Shown here: in pieces, positions 18,631 to 27,585 of the stretch
Position numbering within the stretch: the first letter of the stretch is position 1
How the letters are laid out: each line of letters opens with the position of its first letter
NCBI GenBank assembly: GCA_014801865.1
Contig: JAAVDH010000018.1
Location: 137,714 to 201,713, forward strand
Source of the DNA: Bacteroides sp.
Lineage (GTDB): Bacteria > Bacteroidota > Bacteroidia > Bacteroidales > Muribaculaceae
DNA: 64,000 bases
Direction of reading: 5' to 3'
Position numbers and translations under genes: made by a program
The notes under the pieces: model-generated
Told to the model about the DNA's origin: nothing
The model's input: the letters and a program-made list of their open reading frames with translations, nothing else
Databases searched by the model: none

Positions 18631-20061
18631 TTACTCCTGGTTGGAGGCAACTGGCATGAGGCCGAGGGTAGCGGCTATGGAGAGCATGTATGCGTAGGCG
18701 GCATCATGTTCGTTGGCCACTTCGCCGTCAAGGATAGCGTTTTTGATGGCTTGCTTGATGGTGCCTACAGTGGCGCAGGGGCTCAGTCCGAAGGTCTCCA
18801 TAATTTCCTGTCCGTCGACGGGTGGCTGATAATTGCGGATATGGTCACGCTCCTCAAGTTCGACCATTTTTTGTCGTACATGCTCGAAGTTGGCAAGATG
18901 GCGCTTTACCTTTTCGGCATTCTTAGAGGTTATATCGGCTTTACATAGCGTCATAAGATCCTCGATGTCGTCGCCGGCATCATTAATCAGTCGTCGTACG
19001 GCAGAGTCGGTCACTTCGTCTTCTACAAGCGCTATGGGGCGCATGTGGAGTTCGACGAGTTTGGCTACGTACTTCATCTTCTCATTGAGCGGGAATTTCA
19101 TCTTGCGGAAAAGACGGGGCACCATCTTGGAGCCGACGAAGTTGTGATTGTGGAATGTCCAGCCGATGTTGTCATCCCAGCGCTTGGTGACGGGTTTGGC
19201 TATGTCATGGAGCAGGGCAGCCCAGCGTAGCCATACGTTATCACTGTTTTCTGCCACTTTGTCGAGCACTTCGAGCGTGTGGAAGAAGTTGTCCTTATGT
19301 CCGCGTCCCTTCACGGTCTCTACGCCGCGCATGGCATCAAGCTCAGGGAATATGAGTTTGAGCAGCCCGGTCTGCGCCAACAGTTTCCATCCGATAGACG
19401 GGCGGGACGACTTCATGATTTTCATCAGTTCGTCCATGATACGCTCGCGCGTTATTATGGTGATACGTCCTGCATTTCGCTTGATGGCCTCAAACGTAGG
19501 CTCGTATATCGTGAAGTCAAGCTGGGTTGCAAACCGTATGGCCCTCATCATACGCAGGGGGTCGTCAGAGAAAGTTATGTCAGGGTCAAGGGGAGTGCGA
19601 ATGATACGTCGGGCGAGATCATCTTCGCCTCCGAAGAGGTCAATGAGTGTGCCGTAGCGCGATGCGTTGACGCACAGGGCCATGGCATTGATAGTAAAGT
19701 CACGTCGCGAGAGGTCTTCTTCCAGAGTGCCGTCCTCTACAATAGGGTTGCGGCTGTCGCGTGAATAGGATTCACGGCGTGCTCCTACGAATTCGAGTTC
19801 AAGGTCGCCGCGGCGTACCTGAGCGGTGCCGTATGTGCGGAATACACTGAGGTGTACACCTTTGCCAATCCGCGAGGCTACCTCACGGGCCACTTCTATG
19901 CCGCTGCCTACGGTTACGAAGTCAATATCCTTGGAGGGGCGCTGTAAAAAGAGGTCGCGCACACATCCTCCCACTGCATAACATTCGCGATTGAGAGAGT
20001 CGGCGGCCAATCCTACCTTGCGGTATATATCTGTAGTGATTCTTTCTGCTATGTGATGCAT
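18631..20061 (-). CDS. CCA tRNA nucleotidyltransferase / poly(A) polymerase family with HD domain
   Basis: CYAVGGCVRDLFLQRPSKDIDFVTVG, RRDFTINAMA, HDIAKP. Confidence 0.92.
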   Translation of the reverse strand: MHHIAERITTDIYRKVGLAADSLNRECYAVGGCVRDLFLQRPSKDIDFVTVGSGIEVAREVASRIGKGVHLSVFRTYGTAQVRRGDLELEFVGARRESYSRDSRNPIVEDGTLEEDLSRRDFTINAMALCVNASRYGTLIDLFGGEDDLARRIIRTPLDPDITFSDDPLRMMRAIRFATQLDFTIYEPTFEAIKRNAGRITIITRERIMDELMKIMKSSRPSIGWKLLAQTGLLKLIFPELDAMRGVETVKGRGHKDNFFHTLEVLDKVAENSDNVWLRWAALLHDIAKPVTKRWDDNIGWTFHNHNFVGSKMVPRLFRKMKFPLNEKMKYVAKLVELHMRPIALVEDEVTDSAVRRLINDAGDDIEDLMTLCKADITSKNAEKVKRHLANFEHVRQKMVELEERDHIRNYQPPVDGQEIMETFGLSPCATVGTIKQAIKNAILDGEVANEHDAAYAYMLSIAATLGLMPVASNQE

Positions 20062-20076
20062 GTGTGTATGTCGGTG

Positions 20077-21258
20077 TTACTTGATAAGCTCTATCATCTC
20101 TTCGGGAGCCTTTGTGAGGCATTCCATGCCGTCGGCGCGCACTACATAAGTGTTTTCTATGCCTACGGCGCCGGTCTTCGGAATGACGAACTTGGGTTCG
20201 AGAGCTATGACGTTGCCTTCCTGAAGTATGTCGCGGCTACGGGGAGCTATCACGGGCAATTCGTTGATTTCTATCCCTACTCCGTGGCCTATGAATCCGG
20301 CCTTCTGATGCAGTCCCATGAAGTATTCGTGGAGTCCGGCATCGGCCACCATCTTCTCTGCGAGCTCATACAGCTGTTTTGCGGGAGTGCCAGGAACGCC
20401 GGCCTTGGCCACCGCGCGGCATATATCTATGGAACACTGATGAGCCTTCACGGCAAGCGGGCTAACCTCGCCTATACGGAATGTGCGGGTCATGTCGGTC
20501 ATATATCCCGTGAAGTTGCCGTTCATGTCCACCATCACGCTGTTTCCCGGGGCTATCAGCGTACCGTCACTACCTACGGGCAGCGAGGGATTCATACCGG
20601 CACCACCCATGGCAAAATCATACGGCGTAGGGTTTTCGGCATTTTTGCCTACGAGCAGACTGCCCATGTAGATCTCCATCGTGTCGCCGCTGATACGGAA
20701 TTGTCCGAGGCATCCTTCGAGTCGGGCCACGCGCTCTATCTCTATCTGAAGCTCATTGTCGGTCATTCCCTCGCGGTAAATGTGGGGTATGCGGCTGTAT
20801 ACGAATGAATGGTGTATGCCTGACTTCCTTACTTCCTCAATCTGAGCCGGAGTCTTGACGGCACGAACCTGACGCAGCAGCGGAGATACGTTGACAAAGG
20901 GTATCTCTCCGAAAGCCTTGTCAAGACGGGTTACGGCAGAGTAGGGGAGCAGGTCAAGCTCCAGACCTAAGGGACCGTCAATGGTGATGGCGAGGGTCTG
21001 GCCCATCTCCTCAGGCTTACGGATGTATACCACACCGTCGCCTTTAAGCCCTGAGGGACGGCGAATGAAGAACAGGGGCAACCCCTCGGCGGGTATGTAT
21101 GCATAGCCGGCATACACTCTTCCCGTGAGGTAAAACAGGTTGGCGTTATCTGTTATCAGCAGTTGCTTCACCGAGGCCTCGTTCATGGCCTCTCTGATAT
21201 GGGATATGCGGAGAGCGAACTCTTCGTCAGAAAGAAGTACCAAGGGTGTCATTGTCAT
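20077..21258 (-). CDS. M24 family aminopeptidase (Xaa-Pro type)
   Basis: GNSVMVDMNGNFTGYMTDMTRTF, GHGVGIEINELP, ALEPKF. Confidence 0.9.
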   Translation of the reverse strand: MTMTPLVLLSDEEFALRISHIREAMNEASVKQLLITDNANLFYLTGRVYAGYAYIPAEGLPLFFIRRPSGLKGDGVVYIRKPEEMGQTLAITIDGPLGLELDLLPYSAVTRLDKAFGEIPFVNVSPLLRQVRAVKTPAQIEEVRKSGIHHSFVYSRIPHIYREGMTDNELQIEIERVARLEGCLGQFRISGDTMEIYMGSLLVGKNAENPTPYDFAMGGAGMNPSLPVGSDGTLIAPGNSVMVDMNGNFTGYMTDMTRTFRIGEVSPLAVKAHQCSIDICRAVAKAGVPGTPAKQLYELAEKMVADAGLHEYFMGLHQKAGFIGHGVGIEINELPVIAPRSRDILQEGNVIALEPKFVIPKTGAVGIENTYVVRADGMECLTKAPEEMIELIK

Positions 21259-21300
21259 ACATTATATATGTGTCGCAGACTTAATATATGTGTCGCAGAC

Positions 21301-21834
21301 CTACTTATGCTGTTGGGTCAGTCTTACTCCCACCTGGTCGATGCCTCTGAGGGTATCGACGCGCATGATGTGGCGAACACCTACGCTGAGCACACTGTCG
21401 GTAACTACGCTCATAGGAAGTGACGCACTCATCTGAAAGGAGTCGCCGAAGCCGTTTCCGTACCAACGTCCGAAGGCATCACATAGTTCGACATTGACTG
21501 TGTCGGTATGCACGGCTCCCGAACTTACGGCGGTAGTCACTTCGAGCCACAGGTTGCTGTAGGGATAGTCATTTGTGTGGCGGAGCGCCACCTCAAGAGT
21601 GCCCGACGCGGCATCCGGAGATGTCGGTATCACGAAGTTCAGGGTGTCACCGTAGGCCCATAGTCCGCGCGGGATGGTGCGGAACGACGTGGCGTCAGTG
21701 TCAGAACCGCTGCATGACGGGAGCGTCATCACGGTGAGCAACATGACAGCCGGCATCAGCGAAGATAGTATACCCGATACAAAATTTGAACGGCCTAACG
21801 TGGCAGTGACGCGTGATATGAGGTGTCTGGACAT
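21301..21834 (-). CDS. gldH: Gliding motility lipoprotein GldH-like
   Basis: Lipobox LPSCSGSD, Y(D/A)...W..GDTLNF; adjacent to PSP1/RicT gene as in other Bacteroidetes. Confidence 0.75.
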   Translation of the reverse strand: MSRHLISRVTATLGRSNFVSGILSSLMPAVMLLTVMTLPSCSGSDTDATSFRTIPRGLWAYGDTLNFVIPTSPDAASGTLEVALRHTNDYPYSNLWLEVTTAVSSGAVHTDTVNVELCDAFGRWYGNGFGDSFQMSASLPMSVVTDSVLSVGVRHIMRVDTLRGIDQVGVRLTQQHK

Positions 21835-21840
21835 GCCTTA

Positions 21841-23355
21841 TCAGGAATTGCTTTTTGCGTCAGAGTTACCGGAGTTACCATGGGTGCCTCCCCCGTTATT
21901 CCCGCCTGCGTTGTTGCCTCCGCCGCTGTTGTTACGCTGCTGAGGCTTTTTACGGCGCTGTCCTTCGGGACGCTGACGCTTCTGTTGAGGCTGTTGGCCA
22001 TCCTTCCGCCCCTCACGCCTGTCATCGCGCTTGTTGTTATCATCGCGGCGATCCTCACGCTTGTCCTCGCGTCGTTCCTCGCGGGGCTGTTGGGGTTCGG
22101 CGTTGTTGCCCTTTGACTTCTTACGCTTTTTCCTTTTGTCAAAGCGGGTAATGTCCTGTCCGAGTATGTCGTTGAATCTCTTCTGTTTACCGTCATCTTC
22201 GGTTTCGCCGTCGCGCTGCAGGGTGAGTGGCTTTTCTCCACGGCGGTTCATGGCCATGATCTCAAATGCGCGGTCGGCATCGATGGTCACGAGATTGGCC
22301 GGTACCGACTTGTCGGTAGAGTAGGTTATCTCGCGCTTGAATATGTCATACTTGAAGTGGAAGTATGTGGCATCGGCTGTCTCGAGGCGCACATCTTTAC
22401 CGGGCATACGCTTTACGCTCTCCACATAGGTGTCTACCTCGAAGTTGAGGCAGCATTTCAGCTTGGCACACTGTCCGGCCAGTTTCTGAGGATTGAGCGA
22501 GATGTCCTGGAAGCGTGCGGCGGCGGTACCTACCGACACGAAGTTGGTCATCCAGCTGGCGCAGCAGAGCGGACGGCCGCAGGGGCCTATGCCACCTATG
22601 CGCCCGGCCTCCTGACGCGCACCGATCTGTTTCATTTCTATGCGCACCTTGAAGGTGTCGGCCAGCACTTTGATGAGCTGACGGAAGTCGACACGCTCGT
22701 CGGCGATGTAGTAGAATATGGCTTTGTTGCCGTCGCCCTGATACTCTACGTCGCCAATCTTCATGTTGAGCTTAAGTCCGTCGGCAATGCGGCGGGCACG
22801 TATCATGGTGTCATTTTCCTTGGCACGGGCTTCGCGATATTTCTCCAGGTCGCCGGGCTTGGCCTTGCGGAATATGCGTTTGATTTCGGAGTCGGGACGC
22901 ACATTGGCCTTGCGCATCTGCAGGGCCACGAGCTGTCCGGTGAGAGTCACCTCGCCTATGTCATGGCCGGGTGAGGCTTCTACGGCTACAAGGTCGCCTA
23001 TTGAGAGTGGCAGATTGGAGGAGTTGCGGTAGAATCCCTTGCGGGTATTCTTAAATTGCACCTCCACGATATCGAAGTCGGCTTTGCCTCCGGGCACATC
23101 CTCAAGCCAGTTGAAGCAGTGGAGCTTGCCGCGCGGAGGCTCCTTGCGGCATGAGCCCGGGCATGAGTCCTTTTGGCAGTCTCTGTTGCACTCTTTGTCG
23201 CAACCGTCGCCACATTCCTTGCCGCACTCAGCCTTGCCGCACTCAGCCTTGTCACACTCCTTGCCGCATCCGTTGCCGCAGCAGGCAGCTGATTCTTCAG
23301 CACTGTCTGTAGCCGGGCGTGACATCTCCTCTGATTTAAAATGGTTTTTACCCAT
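21841..23355 (-). CDS. ricT: PSP1/RicT (YaaT-like) protein with Cys-rich N-terminus and basic low-complexity C-terminus
   Basis: VEVQFKNTRKGFYRN, GIGPCGRPLCCASWM, LSGQCAKLKCCLNFE-like core (LAGQCAKLKCCLNFE); N-terminal C(C)xxxCxxxC repeats. Confidence 0.85.
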   Translation of the reverse strand: MGKNHFKSEEMSRPATDSAEESAACCGNGCGKECDKAECGKAECGKECGDGCDKECNRDCQKDSCPGSCRKEPPRGKLHCFNWLEDVPGGKADFDIVEVQFKNTRKGFYRNSSNLPLSIGDLVAVEASPGHDIGEVTLTGQLVALQMRKANVRPDSEIKRIFRKAKPGDLEKYREARAKENDTMIRARRIADGLKLNMKIGDVEYQGDGNKAIFYYIADERVDFRQLIKVLADTFKVRIEMKQIGARQEAGRIGGIGPCGRPLCCASWMTNFVSVGTAAARFQDISLNPQKLAGQCAKLKCCLNFEVDTYVESVKRMPGKDVRLETADATYFHFKYDIFKREITYSTDKSVPANLVTIDADRAFEIMAMNRRGEKPLTLQRDGETEDDGKQKRFNDILGQDITRFDKRKKRKKSKGNNAEPQQPREERREDKREDRRDDNNKRDDRREGRKDGQQPQQKRQRPEGQRRKKPQQRNNSGGGNNAGGNNGGGTHGNSGNSDAKSNS

Positions 23356-23380
23356 AGTTGTCTGTAAGGGAGGTGAGTGG

Positions 23381-24925
23381 TTACTTCGCGAAAGCTACTG
23401 AGCGAGTTTCGCGGATGACGGTAATCTTTACCTGACCGGGGTAGGTCATTTCGTCCTGAATACGCTGGGCTATTTCGGCTGACAGCTTTTCGGTTTCGGC
23501 ATCGTCAATCTTATCGGCACCGACAATCACGCGGAGTTCACGACCGGCCTGTATGGCATAGGTCTTGATAACGCCGGGATATGAGAGGGCAAGCTGCTCA
23601 AGGTCGTTGAGGCGCTTGATGTAGGCTTCTACGATTTCGCGGCGTGCACCGGGACGCGCACCGGATATGGCGTCGCACACCTGCACGATGGGAGCCAGTA
23701 GCGATGTCTGCTCTATTTCGTCGTGGTGGGCACCGATAGCATTGCAGATTTCGGGCTTTTCCTTATACTTCTCGGCCAACTTCATGCCAAGGAGTGCGTG
23801 GGGCAGTTCGGGTTCTTCATCGGGCACCTTGCCTATGTCGTGGAGCAGACCGGCACGACGTGCCTTCTTGGGGTTGAGACCGAGTTCCGATGCCATTACG
23901 GCGCAGAGATTGGCCGTCTCGCGTGAATGTTGCAGGAGGTTCTGGCCGTAGCTTGAGCGATACTTCATCTTACCTACGAGGCGCACGAGTTCGGGATGCA
24001 GACCGTGGATGCCGAGGTCGATAACGGTGCGTTTGCCGGTTTCGATGATTTCTTCTTCGACGAGTTTACGCACTTTTGTCACCACTTCTTCAATACGCGC
24101 GGGGTGTATACGTCCGTCGGCCACGAGCTGATGGAGAGCCAGGCGGGCTATCTCGCGACGCACGGGGTCGAAGCCTGAGAGCACGATGGCTTCGGGGGTG
24201 TCATCAACGATGATTTCGATACCGGTGGCAGCCTCGAGAGCGCGTATGTTGCGTCCTTCGCGACCGATGATGCGACCCTTGATTTCGTCAGAGTCAATCT
24301 GGAACACTGTCACGGAGTTTTCGATGGCGGTTTCTGTGGCCACACGCTGTATCGACTGTACCACGATGCGCTTTGCCTCCTTGTTGGCGGTCATCTTGGC
24401 TTCGTCCATGATGTCGTTGATATAGCTCTGCGCGGCTGTCTTGGCCTCATCCTTGAGCGATTCGATAAGCTTCTCCTTGGCCTCCTCGGATGAGAGTCCC
24501 GACACGTGTTCGAGCTCTTCCTGAGCCTTGCGGCGCAGGCTGTCAAGTTCGGCTCTGGAGTTTTCGAGCTGTGCGCTCTGCTCTTCGAGGCGAGCTTTGG
24601 TCTGTTCGTTTTCCGATTTGTTGCGCTGGTTTTCGCTCTGCTGCTGGTTGAGCTGATTCTCGCGCTGCTTGAGTTTCGACTCCATCGACTGGACTTTCGA
24701 CATGCGCTGCTGGGCGTTACGTTCGGCCTCGCCCTTGATGCGCAGTTCCTCCTCGCGAGCCTCAAGGAGCTTGTTTTTCTTTATCACTTCAGCCTCGTTG
24801 CGAGCCTCGCGGAGTATCTCCTGCGAGCGGCTGTTGGCATTATTCTTCTGCACTATGAGTGTGCCCCATATACTGGCGGCCACCGCTATGATGAGAGCTA
24901 TTGCCCAGAGGATTGTGTATGTCAT
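23381..24925 (-). CDS. rny: Ribonuclease Y
   Basis: N-terminal TM, coiled coil, KH ([30 protein letters not shown]), HD (LLHDIGK). Confidence 0.96.
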   Translation of the reverse strand: MTYTILWAIALIIAVAASIWGTLIVQKNNANSRSQEILREARNEAEVIKKNKLLEAREEELRIKGEAERNAQQRMSKVQSMESKLKQRENQLNQQQSENQRNKSENEQTKARLEEQSAQLENSRAELDSLRRKAQEELEHVSGLSSEEAKEKLIESLKDEAKTAAQSYINDIMDEAKMTANKEAKRIVVQSIQRVATETAIENSVTVFQIDSDEIKGRIIGREGRNIRALEAATGIEIIVDDTPEAIVLSGFDPVRREIARLALHQLVADGRIHPARIEEVVTKVRKLVEEEIIETGKRTVIDLGIHGLHPELVRLVGKMKYRSSYGQNLLQHSRETANLCAVMASELGLNPKKARRAGLLHDIGKVPDEEPELPHALLGMKLAEKYKEKPEICNAIGAHHDEIEQTSLLAPIVQVCDAISGARPGARREIVEAYIKRLNDLEQLALSYPGVIKTYAIQAGRELRVIVGADKIDDAETEKLSAEIAQRIQDEMTYPGQVKITVIRETRSVAFAK

Positions 24926-25097
24926 ACTGGTAAATATTGGGTAGTTGGATTTGTAGAAATGTTATGAATGGTTCTCTTTTTCTTCGAATTATCTGATTAA
25001 TGTCGATTGATTTATGATTGGGTTGATTGAATGTCTATGGTTGTATGTATATTTATACTTAATGAGTTAGCTGTGAATGTTTGAAATGTGGTTATAC

Positions 25098-25215
25098 AAA
25101 AAAAACCGCATCATCATTCCGGCCGGTGCTCTCGTCGGTGTGTGAGAGCATAGCGGATAATGGTGCAGGTCTGATATAATTGATCGTTTATCCTGTAGCC
25201 GGACCGTGAGGCCCG
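25098..25215 (-). ncRNA. Candidate structured RNA/terminator in zapA-rny intergenic region
   Basis: CUCGUCGG/CCGACGAG, GGAUAA/UUAUCC, GCUCUC/GAGAGC, CCGC...GCGG-U8. Confidence 0.4.
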
Positions 25216-25222
25216 ACGAGGG

Positions 25223-25531
25223 TCAGTCTTTTATGCCGAGCATCCGGTCGAGGTTGTCCTCGAAGGATGCAAGCACATCGTCAAGGCGAGTCGCCTCTGC
25301 CTGCCGGCTCAGATAGCCTTTGGCAAACAGTAGCGTCACCATTGCAAGAACCTCATGAGGCGTCTTTCGGCTGAATCGTGCCTCGTCGCGCCATGCGTTC
25401 CATACATAGTTGATTTCTTTGGCGGCTTTTCTCAGCAGTTCCTCCTCATCACGGTTGATGCTGAGGCTCAGGGCTGTGTCAGCCACACGCAGATTTATAT
25501 CAAGTTTATCATTCATCGCATCGTCGGTCAA
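25223..25531 (-). CDS. zapA: Cell division protein ZapA
   Basis: INLRVADTALSLSINRDEEELLRKAAKEIN, ~100 aa; upstream of rny. Confidence 0.85.
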   Translation of the reverse strand: MTDDAMNDKLDINLRVADTALSLSINRDEEELLRKAAKEINYVWNAWRDEARFSRKTPHEVLAMVTLLFAKGYLSRQAEATRLDDVLASFEDNLDRMLGIKD

Positions 25532-25538
25532 GATCGCA

Positions 25539-25832
25539 TCATTGGTCGAGATCGTTGATACATTTGTCGATTTCCCGCACTAATTCGGCTAATAATGCCC
25601 GGGTGCCGATTACGCTCTCCCTGTCGGGGCAGAGTGTGGTGACAACCTGAAGATACTCTATCTGACGCTCCAGGCGCTCTATGTCGCGTGCCTGACGCTC
25701 CACGGTTGCTTCGAGTTCCTCAATCTTGACATCAGCCTGCGCTTTCGCCTCCTGTAGCAAGCGATAACGCTCTGTAAGCATGGCAGCCTTGGCGGCAATG
25801 CCGCTTAACCGCAGTTCAAGATTGTCGGCCAT
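25539..25832 (-). CDS. Small coiled-coil protein (ZapB-like in position), hypothetical
   Basis: 97-aa coiled coil directly upstream of zapA. Confidence 0.65.
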   Translation of the reverse strand: MADNLELRLSGIAAKAAMLTERYRLLQEAKAQADVKIEELEATVERQARDIERLERQIEYLQVVTTLCPDRESVIGTRALLAELVREIDKCINDLDQ

Positions 25833-26010
25833 TATTATCCCAATTTTTTACAAAAGTAGTCATTAATTTTCTAACCGCATAGCGTATGTTTGAAAAAAGC
25901 ATCCCACTCTGTCGAAAAGTACTGAACTGCTGATGTTAAAGGTGTGCGGTGTTCGTAAATAGTGTTTCATACGGATGCCAACAATTGGCATCTCCTCAGT
26001 ATTTAAAGCC

Positions 26011-26250
26011 TTATTTCCAAACATCTAAGAACTTCCAATTCTTGGGAAATCCCATTTCTTGCAGGCTTAGTAAATTGCCACCATCTCCGATGATTGAAAG
26101 GATATTACGCTTCAAATCACTGTCCGGACTGATGATGTTGCTGATATATTTTATGCAGCAAAGCACACTAAACACCTTGTTGGGGTGGAGGGAAATTAAC
26201 GTTTGCCTATCCAAAAATGGGAAATCGGTATTCCATATAAAACTTGAAGA
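26011..26250 (-). pseudogene. C-terminal remnant of Abi_2/AbiF-type abortive infection protein
   Basis: Frame reads SSFIWNTDFPFLDRQTLISLHPNKVFSVLCCIKYISNIISPDSDLKRNILSIIGDGGNLLSLQEMGFPKNWKFLDVWK*, like Abi_2 C-termini; N-terminal ~2/3 absent. Confidence 0.65.
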
Positions 26251-26290
26251 CCTCCCCGGGTGCGCTGGTCAATGGGAAGCGTGGGAGGTC
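26249..26290 (-). ncRNA. GC-rich hairpin at the predicted 5' end of the Abi-remnant transcript
   Basis: GACCTCCC-ACGCT-TCCCATTGACC-AGCGC-ACCC-GGGGAGGTC. Confidence 0.4.
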
Positions 26291-26300
26291 ATATTGAACG

Positions 26301-26330
26301 CAAAGTTAGCACTTTATTTGTGGATAACAA
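26301..26330 (-). promoter_or_regulatory. Bacteroidetes-type promoter (TTG-N19-TAACTTTG)
   Basis: Minus strand TTG at 26330-26328 and TAACTTTG at 26308-26301; predicted start falls just before the hairpin. Confidence 0.6.
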
Positions 26331-26456
26331 TGCTTCTGCTCATAAAAAATTGTAAAAAGTTTGTTTCTTGGCTGATTTTTATACTCACAAATGCTTGGCC
26401 CGAATTTAACATAAGAGAATCACGCGGTAAAGTAACTATTCAATATGTCGCTAAAT

Positions 26457-26542
26457 ATAATGAGTCGCGGAGCGACAGTATTGTGACACATTCTTTTGTG
26501 AAAGAGATGTACCGACAATACAGCCGCTCCGCGACTCATTAT
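26457..26542. repeat. Long inverted repeat / REP-like palindrome
   Basis: ATAATGAGTCGCGGAGCGAC-AGTATTGT ... ACAATAC-AGCCGCTCCGCGACTCATTAT. Confidence 0.7.
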
Positions 26543-26557
26543 TTTGATTTCCCCTTG

Positions 26558-27163
26558 TTACTTTGAGGTGTTGACCTTATTGTAGCGGGCGTTGAGTCCT
26601 TCGATAATCTCTGACGTGATGTCGAGGGCGGGGTTGAAGTAGATACCTGAAGCCTTGTAGAGGATGGCATCATAGCCGCGTGAGGCGTTGTAGTCGCGGA
26701 TAAATGAGTCGACAGAGTCGGTTATCTGCTGCTGCTGCTGAGCCAGTTCGCTGTCGGCGTTGCGGCTGAGGGTATTGAGATAGTTTTCGGCGTCGGCCTG
26801 CATCTTCTCCAGCTTCTGCATGTCGGCTTTGTAGCTGGCTTCTGACAGGTAGCCGTTGTTCTGTACTTTTTCCTGGATTGAAGCGGCAAGTCGCTGTATT
26901 TCGTTACCACGAGCCTGACGTGCGCCGTCAATCTTTGAGAGTGCGCTCATGTAAGCCTCGCGGAAGTCTTTTGAAAGATTGTAGTGGGCCATGAGTGAGT
27001 CGCCGTCAATATAGCATATATTGAGTCCGGCGGGGGCTGCGCTGTCATTTGATACGGTGGCCACTGCCGCGGGTGCTGTGGCGGCCTGCTTATCTGAGCA
27101 TGATGACGCTGCAGCGCCCATGAGAATGATGAGGAGGTTAGCTGTAAAGGCTAATTTTTTCAT
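26558..27163 (-). CDS. OmpH/Skp-family periplasmic lipoprotein
   Basis: Lipobox ASSCSD, 'ICYIDGDSLM' start motif, coiled coil. Confidence 0.75.
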   Translation of the reverse strand: MKKLAFTANLLIILMGAAASSCSDKQAATAPAAVATVSNDSAAPAGLNICYIDGDSLMAHYNLSKDFREAYMSALSKIDGARQARGNEIQRLAASIQEKVQNNGYLSEASYKADMQKLEKMQADAENYLNTLSRNADSELAQQQQQITDSVDSFIRDYNASRGYDAILYKASGIYFNPALDITSEIIEGLNARYNKVNTSK

Positions 27164-27242
27164 TATGATGTATGATAAAAATGGTTTTACGAATTATGGT
27201 TAGTCTGTAAGGTCGATATTAATAACTGTTTGTGACAGCAGG

Positions 27243-27410
27243 TCAATCCTGTTCCGGAGCGTGAGCACAGCCGATACCTTTGTCTCTGAGCTGGGGTATG
27301 TCGTGGGCATGTCCCGAAGGGAATTTCCCTCCCTTGACAAAGAGCACCTTGATGCCTAAAAGTATCACCGCTATGGCGACCATTAATACTGTCAGAAGAA
27401 TCAACTTCAT
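27243..27410 (-). CDS. Small single-TM protein (55 aa), conserved-looking, not in supplied ORF track
   Basis: Reverse complement reads MKLILLTVLMVAIAVILLGIKVLFVKGGKFPSGHAHDIPQLRDKGIGCAHAPEQD*. Confidence 0.7.
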   Translation of the reverse strand: MKLILLTVLMVAIAVILLGIKVLFVKGGKFPSGHAHDIPQLRDKGIGCAHAPEQD

Positions 27411-27585
27411 GAAATGAGTGGTTAATTGCAGTGCAAATATAGGACAAAATTAGCAATATCGGAGAATTTTTTGGCCTGGTATCAAATATATTTTGTAACT
27501 TAGGGTGCTCTAAAGAGGAATTTTAACAAATTTTCTCATTCGGAGAAGTCGTGTAAAATCATAATTCATAATCAAAAATACAGAC

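Noticed and set aside
25949-26566. 205-aa plus-strand ORF
   Set aside because: Antisense to the Abi_2 remnant and hairpins; no domain-like sequence, minus frame matches a known family better.
27187-27456. 89-aa minus ORF in the track
   Set aside because: Wrong frame; the 55-aa membrane protein at 27243-27410 is the plausible gene.
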